A DNA stretch of 64,000 nt from an uncultured Lachnospiraceae bacterium (lineage in GTDB: Bacteria; Bacillota; Clostridia; Lachnospirales; Lachnospiraceae): assembly GCA_945949085.1 (NCBI GenBank), contig CAMFDJ010000003.1, forward strand, positions 1 through 64,000, in the 5' to 3' direction. The notes beneath the pieces were generated by a model. The model had not been told where the DNA came from. It did not search any database and saw only the letters and a list, made by a program, of their open reading frames with translations. This document shows, one piece after another, positions 10,348 to 19,596 of the stretch. The first letter of the stretch is position 1. Every line of letters begins with the position of its first letter. Position numbers and translations under genes: made by a program.

Positions 10348-12258
10348 ATGTTTGATTTGCAGGAAGAACTGGCCAAACTCCCACATTCGCCGGGTGTCTA
10401 TCTGATGCATGATAAGAGTGATGCGATCATTTATGTGGGAAAGGCCATAGATTTGAATAAGCGTGTGCACTCCTATTTCAGAGCGAGCACCAAGAAGACG
10501 GCAAAGATACAGAAGATGGTATCACTGATTGATCATTTTGAGTATATTTTGACCGATTCAGAGCTGGAAGCTCTGGTGCTCGAAAATAATCTGATCAAGG
10601 AGCACAGACCGAAATACAATACAATGCTCAAGGATGATAAGACATATCCTTATATTAAGGTGACTCTGGGAGAAGAATATCCCAGGGTCCTCTTTTCACG
10701 TCTGATGAAAAAGGATAAATCCAAATATTTCGGGCCATTCACGAGTGCAGCGAGTGTCAAGGATACGATTGACCTGCTCTGTAAGCTTTATAAGATTCGT
10801 ACCTGTAACCGGAAGATTACCGGACAGCGTGCAGAGGAGGATTTTGAGACCGGCGAACTGCCTGCGGGTGGCGCTGATGCAAGAAACAGAGCCTGTTTAA
10901 ATTATCATATGAAGCAGTGTGATGCGCCGTGCATGGGTCTGATTTCAAAGGAAGAATATGCGCAAAATGTCAGAAAAGCGCTCGATTTTCTGAACGGTAA
11001 TTACAGCGCTGTGTTGAAAGAATTGGAGCAGAAGATGCTGGAGGCTTCTGAAAACATGGAGTTTGAGGAGGCGGGCAGATACCGTGATCTGCGCAGCAGT
11101 GTGCTTGCAGTGGCACAAAAACAGAAAATCACAGACAGCGACGGCGAGGATAAGGATGTCGTGGCGCTTGCCAGGGACGAAGAGGACGCGGTTGTACAGG
11201 TTTTCTTTGTGCGGGATGGCAAATTGATCGGTCGCGAACACTACTATATGACACATGTTGCCGATCATACCGAGGAGGAAATTCTGGGCAGCTTTGTCAA
11301 ACAGTTTTACGCAGGCACGCCATATCTGCCGGGTACAATCATGTTGTGCCGGGAGATCGAAGATATGGCTCTTTTAGAGGAATGGTTGAGCCAGCGCAAA
11401 GGAAGAAGGGTGCGTTTTGTTGTGCCGAAGATCGGCGGAAAGGAAAAGCTGGTGGAGCTTGCTGCCAGAAATGCTGCGCTTGTGATCGGGCAGGATAAAG
11501 AGCGCATCAGACGGGAAGCAGAGAGAACGACAGGAGCAGTGAAGGAAATCACGGATCTGATCGGAATAGAGCATGCCAGACGTATCGAGGCATATGATAT
11601 TTCCAACATCAGCGGATACGAATCGGTGGGCTCCATGATTGTTTTTGTGGATGGAAAACCGCGCAGAAGTGATTATCGAAAATTTAAGATCAAATCCGTG
11701 GAAGGACCCAACGATTATGCCAGTATGAAGGAAGTGCTGACGAGGCGCTTTGTACATGGACTGGATGAGAAGGCGGATAATAAAAAGAACAACAAAGAGG
11801 ATGCGTATGGCAGCTTTACAAAGTTCCCGGATTTGCTGCTGATGGATGGCGGACGCGGACAGGTCAACATTGCGCTCGAGGTTTTGGAGGAACTGCATTT
11901 ATCGATTCCGGTCTGCGGAATGGTAAAGGATGATCATCACAGAACGAGAGGACTCTATTTCGCAAACAGGGAGCTGCCGATTGACGTGCATTCGGAAGGC
12001 TTTAAGCTGATCACGCGTGTGCAGGATGAGGCACACAGATTTGCCATAGAATATCACAGGTCCCTGCGCGGTAAAAGCAGCGTGAAATCAGTGCTCGATG
12101 AGATCAGCGGAGTCGGACCGGCGCGGCGGAAAGCCCTGATGCGGCACTTCGATTCTCTTTCACAGATCAAAGCGGCAACAGTGGAGGAACTTATGGAAAT
12201 TCCGGAGATCAACGAGCGCTGCGCAAACGAAATTTATCTGTACTTTCACAAGGAGTAA
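10348..12258 (+). CDS. uvrC: Excinuclease ABC subunit C
   Basis: A 636-residue UvrC, the nuclease that makes both incisions in nucleotide excision repair with UvrA and UvrB. Order: N-terminal GIY-YIG domain (SPGVYLMHD, then IIYVGKA), a cysteine-rich stretch, a UVR domain that contacts UvrB, the RNase H-like 5' incision domain (AYDISNISG and [10 protein letters not shown]) and tandem helix-hairpin-helix motifs near the end ([13 protein letters not shown]). The start MFDLQEEL at 10348 matches the family; a start 17 codons earlier would overlap ftsH. It follows ftsH by 31 bases, probably in the same operon. Confidence 0.96.
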   Translation: MFDLQEELAKLPHSPGVYLMHDKSDAIIYVGKAIDLNKRVHSYFRASTKKTAKIQKMVSLIDHFEYILTDSELEALVLENNLIKEHRPKYNTMLKDDKTYPYIKVTLGEEYPRVLFSRLMKKDKSKYFGPFTSAASVKDTIDLLCKLYKIRTCNRKITGQRAEEDFETGELPAGGADARNRACLNYHMKQCDAPCMGLISKEEYAQNVRKALDFLNGNYSAVLKELEQKMLEASENMEFEEAGRYRDLRSSVLAVAQKQKITDSDGEDKDVVALARDEEDAVVQVFFVRDGKLIGREHYYMTHVADHTEEEILGSFVKQFYAGTPYLPGTIMLCREIEDMALLEEWLSQRKGRRVRFVVPKIGGKEKLVELAARNAALVIGQDKERIRREAERTTGAVKEITDLIGIEHARRIEAYDISNISGYESVGSMIVFVDGKPRRSDYRKFKIKSVEGPNDYASMKEVLTRRFVHGLDEKADNKKNNKEDAYGSFTKFPDLLLMDGGRGQVNIALEVLEELHLSIPVCGMVKDDHHRTRGLYFANRELPIDVHSEGFKLITRVQDEAHRFAIEYHRSLRGKSSVKSVLDEISGVGPARRKALMRHFDSLSQIKAATVEELMEIPEINERCANEIYLYFHKE

Positions 12259-12315
12259 TGTTACAATATTGTCAAAGTATGGCATACGCACAGAAGAAGG
12301 CAAGGGAGGCAAAAC

Positions 12316-13251
12316 ATGGCAAGTGTAAGCATCACAAAAATCATTGAGAGATTTCAACTTGAAAATCTCACACCTGAGATTGATTTGAAGGGCATTAAGA
12401 TCACTCAGCCCGATATCAACAGACCGGCTCTGCAGCTGGCAGGTTATTTTGAACATTATGAGGCAACGCGTCTGCAGATCATCGGATTTGTGGAATATAC
12501 CTATATGAATTCTCTGGAGCAGCATCGCAAGGCGGATATTTATGAACAGCTCTTGTCCTGCCCGATTCCGGTTATTATCTTTTGCCGTGAGCTGCAGCCT
12601 GATCCGCTGTTTTTGCAGAAAGCGATTGAACATCAGATTCCGCTTCTGATGACAAAGAAGGCAACTTCCGCATTTACAGCTGAAATTATCCGTTGGCTGA
12701 ATGTCAAGCTGGCACCTTGTATTTCCGTGCACGGTGTACTGGTGGATGTTTACGGTGAGGGACTTCTGATTACAGGTGAGAGCGGAATCGGTAAATCCGA
12801 GGCGGCGCTGGAGTTGATCAAACGTGGACATCGTCTCGTGACGGATGATGTGGTGGAGCTGCGCAAGGTCAGCGAAGATACACTGGTGGGAAGTGCGCCG
12901 GCGGTCACCAAGCATTTTATCGAGCTACGCGGTATCGGTATTGTGGATGTCAAGACATTGTTTGGTATTTCCAGTGTCAAGGAGACAAGCCAGGTGGATC
13001 TTGTCATTCGTCTTGAGGACTGGAGTAAGGATAAAGAATATGACAGACTTGGTCTGGAGGAAGAATATGTGGAATATCTCGGCAACAAGATTGCCAGCCA
13101 TACCATTCCCATCAGACCGGGACGAAATCTGGCACTGATCTGCGAATCTGCAGCTGTCAACCATCGCCAGAAGAAGATGGGGTATAATGCGGCACAGGAG
13201 CTGTATAAGCGCGTGCAGGAAAATCTTGCAAAGGGCAGAGAAGACGAATAA
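12316..13251 (+). CDS. hprK: HPr kinase/phosphorylase
   Basis: A 311-residue HprK that phosphorylates Ser46 of HPr and Crh with ATP or pyrophosphate and also removes the phosphate; it is the sensor of carbon catabolite control in low-GC Gram-positives. The N-terminal domain is followed by the kinase P-loop GESGIGKS (154-161), the TDDVV segment and the C-terminal signature region with IRPGRN. It follows uvrC by 57 bases. Its likely substrates include the Crh-like protein at 16.3 kb and perhaps the HPr-like protein at 42.9 kb, both of which keep the KSIMG serine site. Confidence 0.96.
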   Translation: MASVSITKIIERFQLENLTPEIDLKGIKITQPDINRPALQLAGYFEHYEATRLQIIGFVEYTYMNSLEQHRKADIYEQLLSCPIPVIIFCRELQPDPLFLQKAIEHQIPLLMTKKATSAFTAEIIRWLNVKLAPCISVHGVLVDVYGEGLLITGESGIGKSEAALELIKRGHRLVTDDVVELRKVSEDTLVGSAPAVTKHFIELRGIGIVDVKTLFGISSVKETSQVDLVIRLEDWSKDKEYDRLGLEEEYVEYLGNKIASHTIPIRPGRNLALICESAAVNHRQKKMGYNAAQELYKRVQENLAKGREDE

Positions 13252-13326
13252 TGAATGCGTCTGAAGTTGGTGCAGCCTGTAAGAATCACAGGATAGGGAT
13301 AAAGACAGATTAAAGGAGAATACAAA

Positions 13327-14262
13327 ATGAAAAAATATTGTTTTGGTGTTGACGTTGGCGGAACAACGATCAAGATGGGACTTTTTGACGTGCAGGGAAA
13401 TGTGCTCGATAAATGGGAGATCGTGACACGTACAGAGAATAACGGGGAAAATGTACTTCCCGATATTGCAAAGGCTGCAGAGGATAAAATGGCAGAAAAG
13501 AATATTGCAAAGGAAGAGGTTGCCGGAGTCGGAGTTGGCGTGCCGGGACCGGTGGACAGCAAGGGAATCGTGCACCGCTGCGTTAACCTTGGCTGGGATG
13601 TATTCAATGTCAATGAGAAGCTGGGGGCACTTCTGGATATGCCGGTCATGGCAGGAAATGATGCCAATGTGGCAGCACTTGGTGAAATGTGGAAGGGCGG
13701 CGGACAAGGCTATAACAGTCTGGTGGTTGTCACGCTGGGAACCGGAGTCGGCGGCGGTATTATTGTGGAAGGCAAGATGCTCACCGGTGCTACGGGCGCG
13801 GGCGGTGAGATTGGGCATATCCATGTGGAGGATGACGAGCAGCAGGCATGCGGATGCGGCAATCGGGGTTGTCTGGAGCAGTATGCTTCTGCAACCGGTA
13901 TCGTCAATCTGGCGAATAAGAGACTTGCAGGCAGCACAGACGAAACGGTATTAAAAGAGGGTCAGTGCAGTGCAAAAGATGTGTGGGATGCCGTGAAGGC
14001 AGGAGATGCCGTTGCGATAGAGATCGCGGAGCAGTTCGGAGCGTATCTCGGAAAAGGTCTGGCAGCAGTTGCAGGTGTTGTCAATCCGGAAGCTTTTGTA
14101 ATCGGCGGAGGCGTATCCAAAGCGGGAGAGGTATTGCTTTCCTATATTGAAAAGAATTACAAACCGCTTGTTTTCCATGGCAGCAGAGATGTGAAGTTCA
14201 CACTGGCCACCCTTGGCAACGATGCAGGTATCTATGGCGCTGCAAAGCTGGTGCTGGGATAA
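13327..14262 (+). CDS. glk: ROK family glucokinase
   Basis: A 311-residue ROK kinase. The ATP-binding motif is DVGGTTIKMG (9-18) and the ROK zinc motif is present as CGCGNRGC, with the sugar-binding segment GEIGHIHV before it. Expected reaction: ATP plus glucose to glucose 6-phosphate, in the cytoplasm. Its place after hprK is common in Clostridia. AAAGGAG lies about 7 bases before the ATG. The gene ends before a hairpin at 14309. A different hexose substrate cannot be excluded. Confidence 0.92.
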   Translation: MKKYCFGVDVGGTTIKMGLFDVQGNVLDKWEIVTRTENNGENVLPDIAKAAEDKMAEKNIAKEEVAGVGVGVPGPVDSKGIVHRCVNLGWDVFNVNEKLGALLDMPVMAGNDANVAALGEMWKGGGQGYNSLVVVTLGTGVGGGIIVEGKMLTGATGAGGEIGHIHVEDDEQQACGCGNRGCLEQYASATGIVNLANKRLAGSTDETVLKEGQCSAKDVWDAVKAGDAVAIEIAEQFGAYLGKGLAAVAGVVNPEAFVIGGGVSKAGEVLLSYIEKNYKPLVFHGSRDVKFTLATLGNDAGIYGAAKLVLG

Positions 14263-14308
14263 GATTCTGCAGGCATGAGAAAAGCGGCAATAAAGCTGAC
14301 ATAGAATG

Positions 14309-14347
14309 ACTGCCCGGGCATATCCTATATGTGAGGGCAGTTTCTTT
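14309..14347 (+). terminator. Terminator after glucokinase
   Basis: ACTGCCC (14309-14315) pairs with GGGCAGT (14335-14341), with a second inner stem CATAT/ATATG, followed by a T-rich run. The modular repeat starts directly after the T-run. Confidence 0.75.
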
Positions 14348-14369
14348 GTAGCGAGGAAGGAAAATGAGC
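14348..14369 (+). repeat. Truncated copy of the modular hairpin repeat
   Basis: The first 22 bases of the module (GTAGCGAGG followed by AAGGAAAATGAGC) occur here directly after a terminator T-run, as in the full copies at 34.26, 49.94 and 55.02 kb. The rest of the unit is missing and the murB start follows about 20 bases later. Confidence 0.75.
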
Positions 14370-14388
14370 AAATAGGCAGGTGAAAAAG

Positions 14389-15300
14389 TTGAATCAGTCT
14401 ATACTGGAATTTATTAAAAATACGGTTTCCGAGCAGAATGTTTTGTTAGGAGAGCCGATGAGCAGACATACTACTTTTCGTACCGGAGGGGAGGCAGCAA
14501 TTTTTGTACAGGTGCCCTCCGCGCAGGCTTTGGAGAAACTGGTTCGATATTTTGCAAAGGTATCACAGGAATATTTTGTGGTTGGTAAAGGAAGTAATCT
14601 TCTGGTTGGAGATAAAGGATATCAGGGCGTGATCTTAAACATTGGAAGCGGTATGTCAGGGATAGAAGTCACTGGTGACCGGATGATTGTGGAAGCGGGA
14701 GCACCGCTGCCGCGGGTTGCCGCAGTTGCCGCAGAAAATGGTCTTTCCGGACTGGAATTTGCAGCAGGAATTCCCGGCAGTATGGGTGGTGCCATTGTGA
14801 TGAATGCAGGTGCCTATGACGGCGAGATGAAGCAGGTGGTGCAGAGCGTGACTGTATTAAGCCGGGAGGGAGAAGAGATGGAACTTGACTGTGAGACCAT
14901 GGAATTTGGATATCGGCAGAGCATCATCAAAAATCGCCCTTTTGTGGTGACGCGGGTCTGTCTCCGGCTCAAAAGAGGAAATGCAGAGGAAATCAAGGCA
15001 AAAGGAGAATCCTTCAATGCCATGCGCAGGGAAAAGCAGCCGCTGGAATATCCGAGCGCAGGCAGCACCTTCAAAAGACCGGAGGGATATTTTGCCGGAA
15101 AACTCATTATGGATGCGGGGCTGCGAGGTTTTCGCATAGGTGGTGCACAGATTGCGGAAAAACATTGCGGTTTTGTCATCAATGTCGGAAACGCAACCTC
15201 TGCGGATGTACGTGATGTGATACAGGAGGCACAGGAGCGTGTGAAAGAACAGTTTGGCGTCTTGCTGGAGCCGGAAGTTATTTTTCTTGGTGATTTTTAA
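14389..15300 (+). CDS. murB: UDP-N-acetylenolpyruvoylglucosamine reductase
   Basis: About 303 residues. MurB reduces UDP-GlcNAc-enolpyruvate to UDP-MurNAc with NADPH and FAD in peptidoglycan synthesis. Seen: an FAD-binding domain with RHTTFRTGG and VGKGSNLLV, the FAAGIPGSMGGAIVMNAGAY signature, the catalytic serine region YPSAGSTFKRP and the C-terminal glutamate of LEPEVIFLG. The start is uncertain: AGGTG at 14378 fits a TTG start at 14389 (6-base spacing), while an in-frame GTG at 14380 overlaps that site. The gene lies 11 bases before whiA. The usual rapZ and yvcK genes between murB and whiA are missing. Confidence 0.95.
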   Translation: MNQSILEFIKNTVSEQNVLLGEPMSRHTTFRTGGEAAIFVQVPSAQALEKLVRYFAKVSQEYFVVGKGSNLLVGDKGYQGVILNIGSGMSGIEVTGDRMIVEAGAPLPRVAAVAAENGLSGLEFAAGIPGSMGGAIVMNAGAYDGEMKQVVQSVTVLSREGEEMELDCETMEFGYRQSIIKNRPFVVTRVCLRLKRGNAEEIKAKGESFNAMRREKQPLEYPSAGSTFKRPEGYFAGKLIMDAGLRGFRIGGAQIAEKHCGFVINVGNATSADVRDVIQEAQERVKEQFGVLLEPEVIFLGDF

Positions 15301-15311
15301 GGGGATATGCA

Positions 15312-16265
15312 ATGTCTTTTTCGGGGAAAATAAAAGAAGAACTGTTATCTTCGGGCAGCAGTGCGAGGCACTGTCAGATTGCAGAGCTTGCAGCCATTGT
15401 ACAGTTTGGCGGAAGAATGGAACTGCAGGGGCAGGAGCGGGTTCTGAAGATACAGACGGAAAACAGGATTGTGGCAAAGAGAGGGGCTGCTCTATGGAAA
15501 AAGACCATTGGAAGCAGCGCGGATCTTACGGTGCGGTATCACCCGGCACAAAAGGGTGGTATGACTTATCTGCTCTATGGATCGCAGGAGGAATCGCTGC
15601 ACAGATTGATTGAAATGCTGAAGATAGATGCATCGTCATTTGCCAGTGGAAAGGGCAGTTATGTGACGGATGCAAGGCTGCTGAGGAGCAGCTGCTGCAA
15701 ACGAGCCTTTTTGCGCGGTGCATATCTGTCGGTCGGCTCAATGAGTGATCCGGAGAAAAGCTATCATTTGGAGCTTGTCTGCAGTCAGATGCAGCAGGCT
15801 GTGCAGCTTGTCGGACTGATGCAGGATTTTGGACTGGAAGCCAAAATGGTGCAGCGAAAAAAATATCATGTTGTCTATTTAAAAGAAGGAGAACATATCT
15901 CAGATTTCCTCAATATCATAGAGGCACATCAGGGAATGATGGAGTTTGAAAATACCCGTATTGTGAAGGATATGCGTGGCATGGTGAACCGTAAGGTGAA
16001 TTGTGAGATTGCCAATATCAATAAAACGGTAAGTGCTGCGGCGCGCCAGCTGTCTGCCATCAAATATATTAAGGAGCATGGAGGACTGAATCAGCTCTCC
16101 GATCAGCTGCGGGAGATGGCCACGGTCAGGCTGGAGAATCCGGAAAGCTCGCTCGAGGAACTGGGAAAGCTTTTGGACCCTCCGGTCGGAAAATCGGGGG
16201 TGAACCACAGATTACGGAAAATCAATGAGTATGCGGAAACAATCGGACATGACACACCCAAATAG
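15312..16265 (+). CDS. whiA: WhiA family DNA-binding regulator
   Basis: A 317-residue WhiA: an N-terminal LAGLIDADG-homing-endonuclease-like domain without cleavage function, and a C-terminal helix-turn-helix region (LGKLLDPPVGKSGVNHRLRK). In Bacillus the homologue influences cell division and chromosome segregation; in Streptomyces it controls sporulation genes. It is translated 11 bases after murB and 12 bases before the Crh-like gene, so the three are very probably one operon. The length is normal. Confidence 0.95.
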   Translation: MSFSGKIKEELLSSGSSARHCQIAELAAIVQFGGRMELQGQERVLKIQTENRIVAKRGAALWKKTIGSSADLTVRYHPAQKGGMTYLLYGSQEESLHRLIEMLKIDASSFASGKGSYVTDARLLRSSCCKRAFLRGAYLSVGSMSDPEKSYHLELVCSQMQQAVQLVGLMQDFGLEAKMVQRKKYHVVYLKEGEHISDFLNIIEAHQGMMEFENTRIVKDMRGMVNRKVNCEIANINKTVSAAARQLSAIKYIKEHGGLNQLSDQLREMATVRLENPESSLEELGKLLDPPVGKSGVNHRLRKINEYAETIGHDTPK

Positions 16266-16277
16266 GAGGACAGGAAA

Positions 16278-16535
16278 ATGATTAAAAAAGCAGTGACAAT
16301 TCAGATGGAAACGGGATTGCAGCCGCGGCCTGTTGCTGTGCTGGTACAGAAGGCGAGTATGTTTGACAGCAGTGTTTATTTGCATGTGGGAGACAGAAAG
16401 ATCAATGCGAAGAGTATTATGGGGATGATGAGCCTGAATCTTGGGAACGGTGAAGAGGTGACTGTTGTGGCGGAAGGCGAAGATGAGACTGCGGCGACGG
16501 AGTGTATTGCACGGTATCTGAGCGGACAGGAATAA
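16278..16535 (+). CDS. crh: Crh-like HPr protein (Gln15, Ser46)
   Basis: An 85-residue HPr-fold protein. The phosphotransferase site that reads GLHARPA in HPr is GLQPRPV here, so His15 is Gln15, and PEP-dependent phosphate transfer should be impossible. Ser46 in NAKSIMGMMSL is intact, the site used by HPr kinase. This is the defining pattern of Crh, a regulatory HPr first known from Bacillus, where crh also follows whiA (yvcL). Inference: after phosphorylation by the HprK encoded 3 kb upstream it may act as CcpA co-repressor. Annotation as plain HPr would be misleading. Confidence 0.88.
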   Translation: MIKKAVTIQMETGLQPRPVAVLVQKASMFDSSVYLHVGDRKINAKSIMGMMSLNLGNGEEVTVVAEGEDETAATECIARYLSGQE

Positions 16536-16587
16536 GCCTTGGCCCGGGCGTTATCTGTTTTTACAGTGAAGGAGGAGCGGAAGAAGT

Positions 16588-17487
16588 ATGGACGATAAAA
16601 AGATGCTGTTTATCTATAATCCACATGCAGGCAAGGCGGGGATCCGGAGTAATCTTCTCGATATCGTAGATATTTTTACGAAAGCCGGTTACGAGGTGAC
16701 TGCGCACCCTACCCAGAAGCAGGGGGATGCCATTGAGGCCACCCTGAAAAAAGCACATAAGTTTGAGATATTGGCCTGCTGCGGGGGCGACGGAACGCTC
16801 GATGAGGTGGTAACAGGCATGATGAAGCGCTCTTACAGGATACCGATCGGGTATATTCCTGCAGGCACCACCAATGATTTTGCCAGAAGTCTACGGATTC
16901 CGTCCAACATGATCAGAGCGGCAGAGAATATCGTGGCAGGGAATTGTTTCGGCTGCGACATTGGTGCGTTTAATGATGACACCTTTGTGTATATTGCAGC
17001 CTTTGGTCTGTTTACCGATGTTTCCTATGAGACGGATCAGCATGTCAAAAATGTGCTTGGACATCTGGCATATATCTTAGAGGGTGCCAAGAGACTGAAT
17101 AAGTATCCCTGTTATCATATGAAGGTGACAAGCGACGGGGAAACGATAGAAGAGGACTTTATGTACGGCATGGTGAGCAATTCCCGCTCGGCAGGAGGCT
17201 TTAAGAACATTACCGGCAAGAATGTGGAGCTGGATGACGGTGTTTTTGAGGTGACCTTGATCAAGAAGCCCAAAAATGTGATCGAACTGAATCAGATCAT
17301 GGCGGCTCTGGTGGGCGGAAATATTGATGCAGAGTGTATGTACTGCTTTAAAACTGCGCACATCACATTTGAGAGCAGCGAGCCTGTGGCATGGACACTC
17401 GACGGGGAATTCGGCGGTTATCAGACAGAGGTGGTTATCTCAAATGAGAAACAGGCGCTTCAGATTATTGTGCCACAAGGCAGATAA
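16588..17487 (+). CDS. Diacylglycerol kinase family lipid kinase
   Basis: A 299-residue protein of the DagK/YegS/DgkB group. The catalytic domain opens with LFIYNPHAGKAG, has the nucleotide loop CCGGDGTLDEV, and PAGTTNDFARSL in the substrate region. Such enzymes phosphorylate diacylglycerol or related lipids with ATP at the inner membrane surface, returning diacylglycerol to phospholipid synthesis. No transmembrane helix is present. GGAGG lies about 8 bases before the ATG. It is the last gene of the murB-whiA-crh run and ends before the fba promoter. The exact lipid substrate is not visible. Confidence 0.9.
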   Translation: MDDKKMLFIYNPHAGKAGIRSNLLDIVDIFTKAGYEVTAHPTQKQGDAIEATLKKAHKFEILACCGGDGTLDEVVTGMMKRSYRIPIGYIPAGTTNDFARSLRIPSNMIRAAENIVAGNCFGCDIGAFNDDTFVYIAAFGLFTDVSYETDQHVKNVLGHLAYILEGAKRLNKYPCYHMKVTSDGETIEEDFMYGMVSNSRSAGGFKNITGKNVELDDGVFEVTLIKKPKNVIELNQIMAALVGGNIDAECMYCFKTAHITFESSEPVAWTLDGEFGGYQTEVVISNEKQALQIIVPQGR

Positions 17488-17532
17488 AATACACTTTTTT
17501 TTATATTTTTTCCGAAAAAATAAAGTTTACTG

Positions 17533-17561
17533 TTTCTTTTAAAAAAAAGTTGCGTTATAAT
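17533..17561 (+). promoter_or_regulatory. Probable fba promoter
   Basis: A perfect TATAAT at 17556-17561 follows an A/T-rich tract; a -35 element (TTTCTT, 17533-17538) at 17-base spacing is weak. The long A/T tracts upstream may help a strongly expressed glycolytic gene. Confidence 0.5.
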
Positions 17562-17628
17562 AACGAGGAAAGACGCATGGACAAGCACTGTCCGGTGTTA
17601 ATAAATAAAAATACGGAGGTATTAAAAA

Positions 17629-18495
17629 ATGGCATTAGTTTCAGCAACAGAAATGCTCAAGAAAGCAAAAGCAGGCCACTATGCAGTTGGTCAGTTCAAC
17701 ATCAACAACTTAGAGTGGACAAAGGCAATCCTTTTAACAGCTCAGGAATGTAACTCACCTGTTATCCTTGGTGTATCTGAAGGTGCAGGCAAATATATGG
17801 GTGGTTATGATGTTGTTATGGGTATGGTTAACGGACTGATCAAGGATCAGAACATCACAGTTCCTGTAGCAGTTCATCTTGACCATGGTTCATATGATCA
17901 CTGCTATAAATGTATCGAAGCAGGTTTCTCAAGCATCATGTTTGATGGTTCTCACTTCGCAATTGATGAGAACATCGCAAAGACAACAGAGCTTGTACAG
18001 GCAGCTCATGATAAGGGAATCTCTATCGAGGCAGAAGTTGGTTCAATCGGTGGAGAAGAAGACGGTGTTGTAGGTATGGGCGAGTGCGCAGATCCTGCAG
18101 AGTGCAAGCAGATCGCTGATCTTGGCGTAGACTTCCTGGCAGCAGGTATCGGTAACATCCATGGCAAATATCCTGCAAACTGGGCAGGACTTCAGTTTGA
18201 CGTTCTGGATGCTATCCAGCAGAAAACAGGAGATCTTCCATTAGTACTTCACGGTGGTACAGGTATTCCGGATGACATGATCAAAAAAGCAATCGACCTC
18301 GGTGTTGCTAAGATCAATGTTAACACAGAGTGCCAGTTAGTATTCGCAGAAGCTACACGTAAATACATTGAAGCAGGTAAGGATCTGGAAGGCAAGGGAT
18401 TTGACCCTCGTAAGCTTCTGGCACCGGGCTTTGATGCTATCAAGGCAAAAGTAAAAGAAAAAATGGAATTATTCGGATCAGTTGGACAGGCTTAA
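17629..18495 (+). CDS. fba: Class II fructose-1,6-bisphosphate aldolase
   Basis: A 288-residue zinc-dependent aldolase that cleaves fructose 1,6-bisphosphate into dihydroxyacetone phosphate and glyceraldehyde 3-phosphate. The zinc-ligand regions HLDHGSYD and LHGGTGIPDD are intact, with the acidic segment EAEVGSIGGEEDGV between. Codon use is visibly biased to a few preferred codons, as expected for a highly expressed glycolytic gene. GGAGG precedes the ATG. It is monocistronic, with its own promoter and a series of terminators behind it. Confidence 0.96.
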   Translation: MALVSATEMLKKAKAGHYAVGQFNINNLEWTKAILLTAQECNSPVILGVSEGAGKYMGGYDVVMGMVNGLIKDQNITVPVAVHLDHGSYDHCYKCIEAGFSSIMFDGSHFAIDENIAKTTELVQAAHDKGISIEAEVGSIGGEEDGVVGMGECADPAECKQIADLGVDFLAAGIGNIHGKYPANWAGLQFDVLDAIQQKTGDLPLVLHGGTGIPDDMIKKAIDLGVAKINVNTECQLVFAEATRKYIEAGKDLEGKGFDPRKLLAPGFDAIKAKVKEKMELFGSVGQA

Positions 18496-18546
18496 TATGA
18501 CCTGCCGGATTTTTCGAGATACAATTTCAAAATTTTCAAAATGCGG

Positions 18547-18572
18547 AGGCTGCACTTTTCGGTGCAGCCTTT
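18547..18572 (+). terminator. Terminator after fba
   Basis: AGGCTGCAC and GTGCAGCCT form a 9-bp stem around TTTTCG, then TTTATA. It is the first of three hairpins in 150 bases. The stretch 18496-18893 holds no gene. Confidence 0.85.
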
Positions 18573-18610
18573 ATAAATGACACAGAGAAAGAAAACCGGG
18601 CAAGACAGAC

Positions 18611-18645
18611 AAGAAAAACGGATGCGCTGCGCATCCGTTTTTCTT
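18611..18645. terminator. Strong bidirectional terminator hairpin
   Basis: A perfect 16-bp stem, AAGAAAAACGGATGCG with its complement around loop CTG, with A-run and T-run flanks. It would stop transcription from either side between fba and the cyclophilin gene. Confidence 0.85.
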
Positions 18646-18668
18646 GTAAAAGACTGTAGAAAGGGAGG

Positions 18669-18696
18669 ATGCCAGACAACTTTTGTTATCTGGCAT
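18669..18696. terminator. Third hairpin of the fba downstream region
   Basis: ATGCCAGA pairs with TCTGGCAT, with an inner AAC/GTT extension around TTTT. There is no T-run, so termination is uncertain. The following 200 A/T-rich bases to 18893 show no gene or clear site. Confidence 0.5.
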
Positions 18697-18893
18697 GTAT
18701 TATGAAAAAGTTTCTATAAAATATTATAACGTGTTATCTGCTGTTCTGATATTAGTATATGTTTCAGAAATGGATAAAACATGTTATGTAAATTAAATGT
18801 TGTTAAATAAAATATGAACAAATTATGAATGCACCACATCTGTGTAGCATTTATTTCTAAACGACACTCTTTCATAATTCCTGTTTGTATCCT

Positions 18894-19421
18894 TTAAAAT
18901 GCCATTTTTTCAGGTTCCGGATATGTTTCGCCAAAGCATTCTACAGTCATGGATTTGATCTTCTGCTCTTCGATCGGTCTGTCGTTATAATCGGTTGCGG
19001 TTGTCGCGATCTTATTAACGACATCCATTCCTTCGGTGATTTTGCCAAAGGCAGCGTAAGAACCATCCAGATGCGGAGAGGTCTTATGCATGATAAAGAA
19101 CTGGCTGCCGGCTGAATTGGGATGCATTGCCCTTGCCATGGAAAGAACGCCCTCTGTGTGCTTTAAATTGTTTTCATAGCCGTTTGCCGAAAATTCTCCG
19201 CGAATGGAATAGCCCGGACCGCCCATGCCTGTTCCGTCGGGACAGCCGCCCTGGATCATAAAGCCGTTTATCACGCGATGGAAGATCAGTCCGTCATAGT
19301 AGCCCTTTTGGATCAGGCTGATAAAGTTGTTTACGGAAATCGGTGCAATTTCCGGATAAAGTTCCGCTTTCATCACGTCACCGTTTTCCATTGTAATGGT
19401 TACAATAGGATTTTGTGCCAT
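18894..19421 (-). CDS. Cyclophilin-type peptidyl-prolyl isomerase
   Basis: A 175-residue cyclophilin that speeds cis-trans isomerisation of proline peptide bonds. The family core is visible: GLIFHRVINGFMIQGG, GEFSANGYEN, LSMARAMHPNSAGSQFFIMH and AAFGKITEGMDVV. No signal peptide is present, so it acts in the cytoplasm. GGAGG lies 8 bases before the ATG at 19421. It is a single gene on the minus strand between the fba terminators and an acetyltransferase gene. Confidence 0.95.
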   Translation of the reverse strand: MAQNPIVTITMENGDVMKAELYPEIAPISVNNFISLIQKGYYDGLIFHRVINGFMIQGGCPDGTGMGGPGYSIRGEFSANGYENNLKHTEGVLSMARAMHPNSAGSQFFIMHKTSPHLDGSYAAFGKITEGMDVVNKIATTATDYNDRPIEEQKIKSMTVECFGETYPEPEKMAF

Positions 19422-19596
19422 AGTATTTACCTCCGCTTTGTGTGTTTACCTGTAAATTCATACAGACATTTCATTCCCTAGTGTAATTGAAAATACGGAA
19501 AAGGTAAAGTAAAATATGTGGTAGCTGTAATCACATGAGGAAAACAAAAGCATCGAAAGCGGCTATCACAATATCAGACAGTAAGGAAAGAGAACC

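Noticed and set aside
16278..16535. Ordinary HPr (ptsH) annotation
   Set aside because: Residue 15 is Gln, not His, so phosphotransfer is not possible; the Crh reading fits better.
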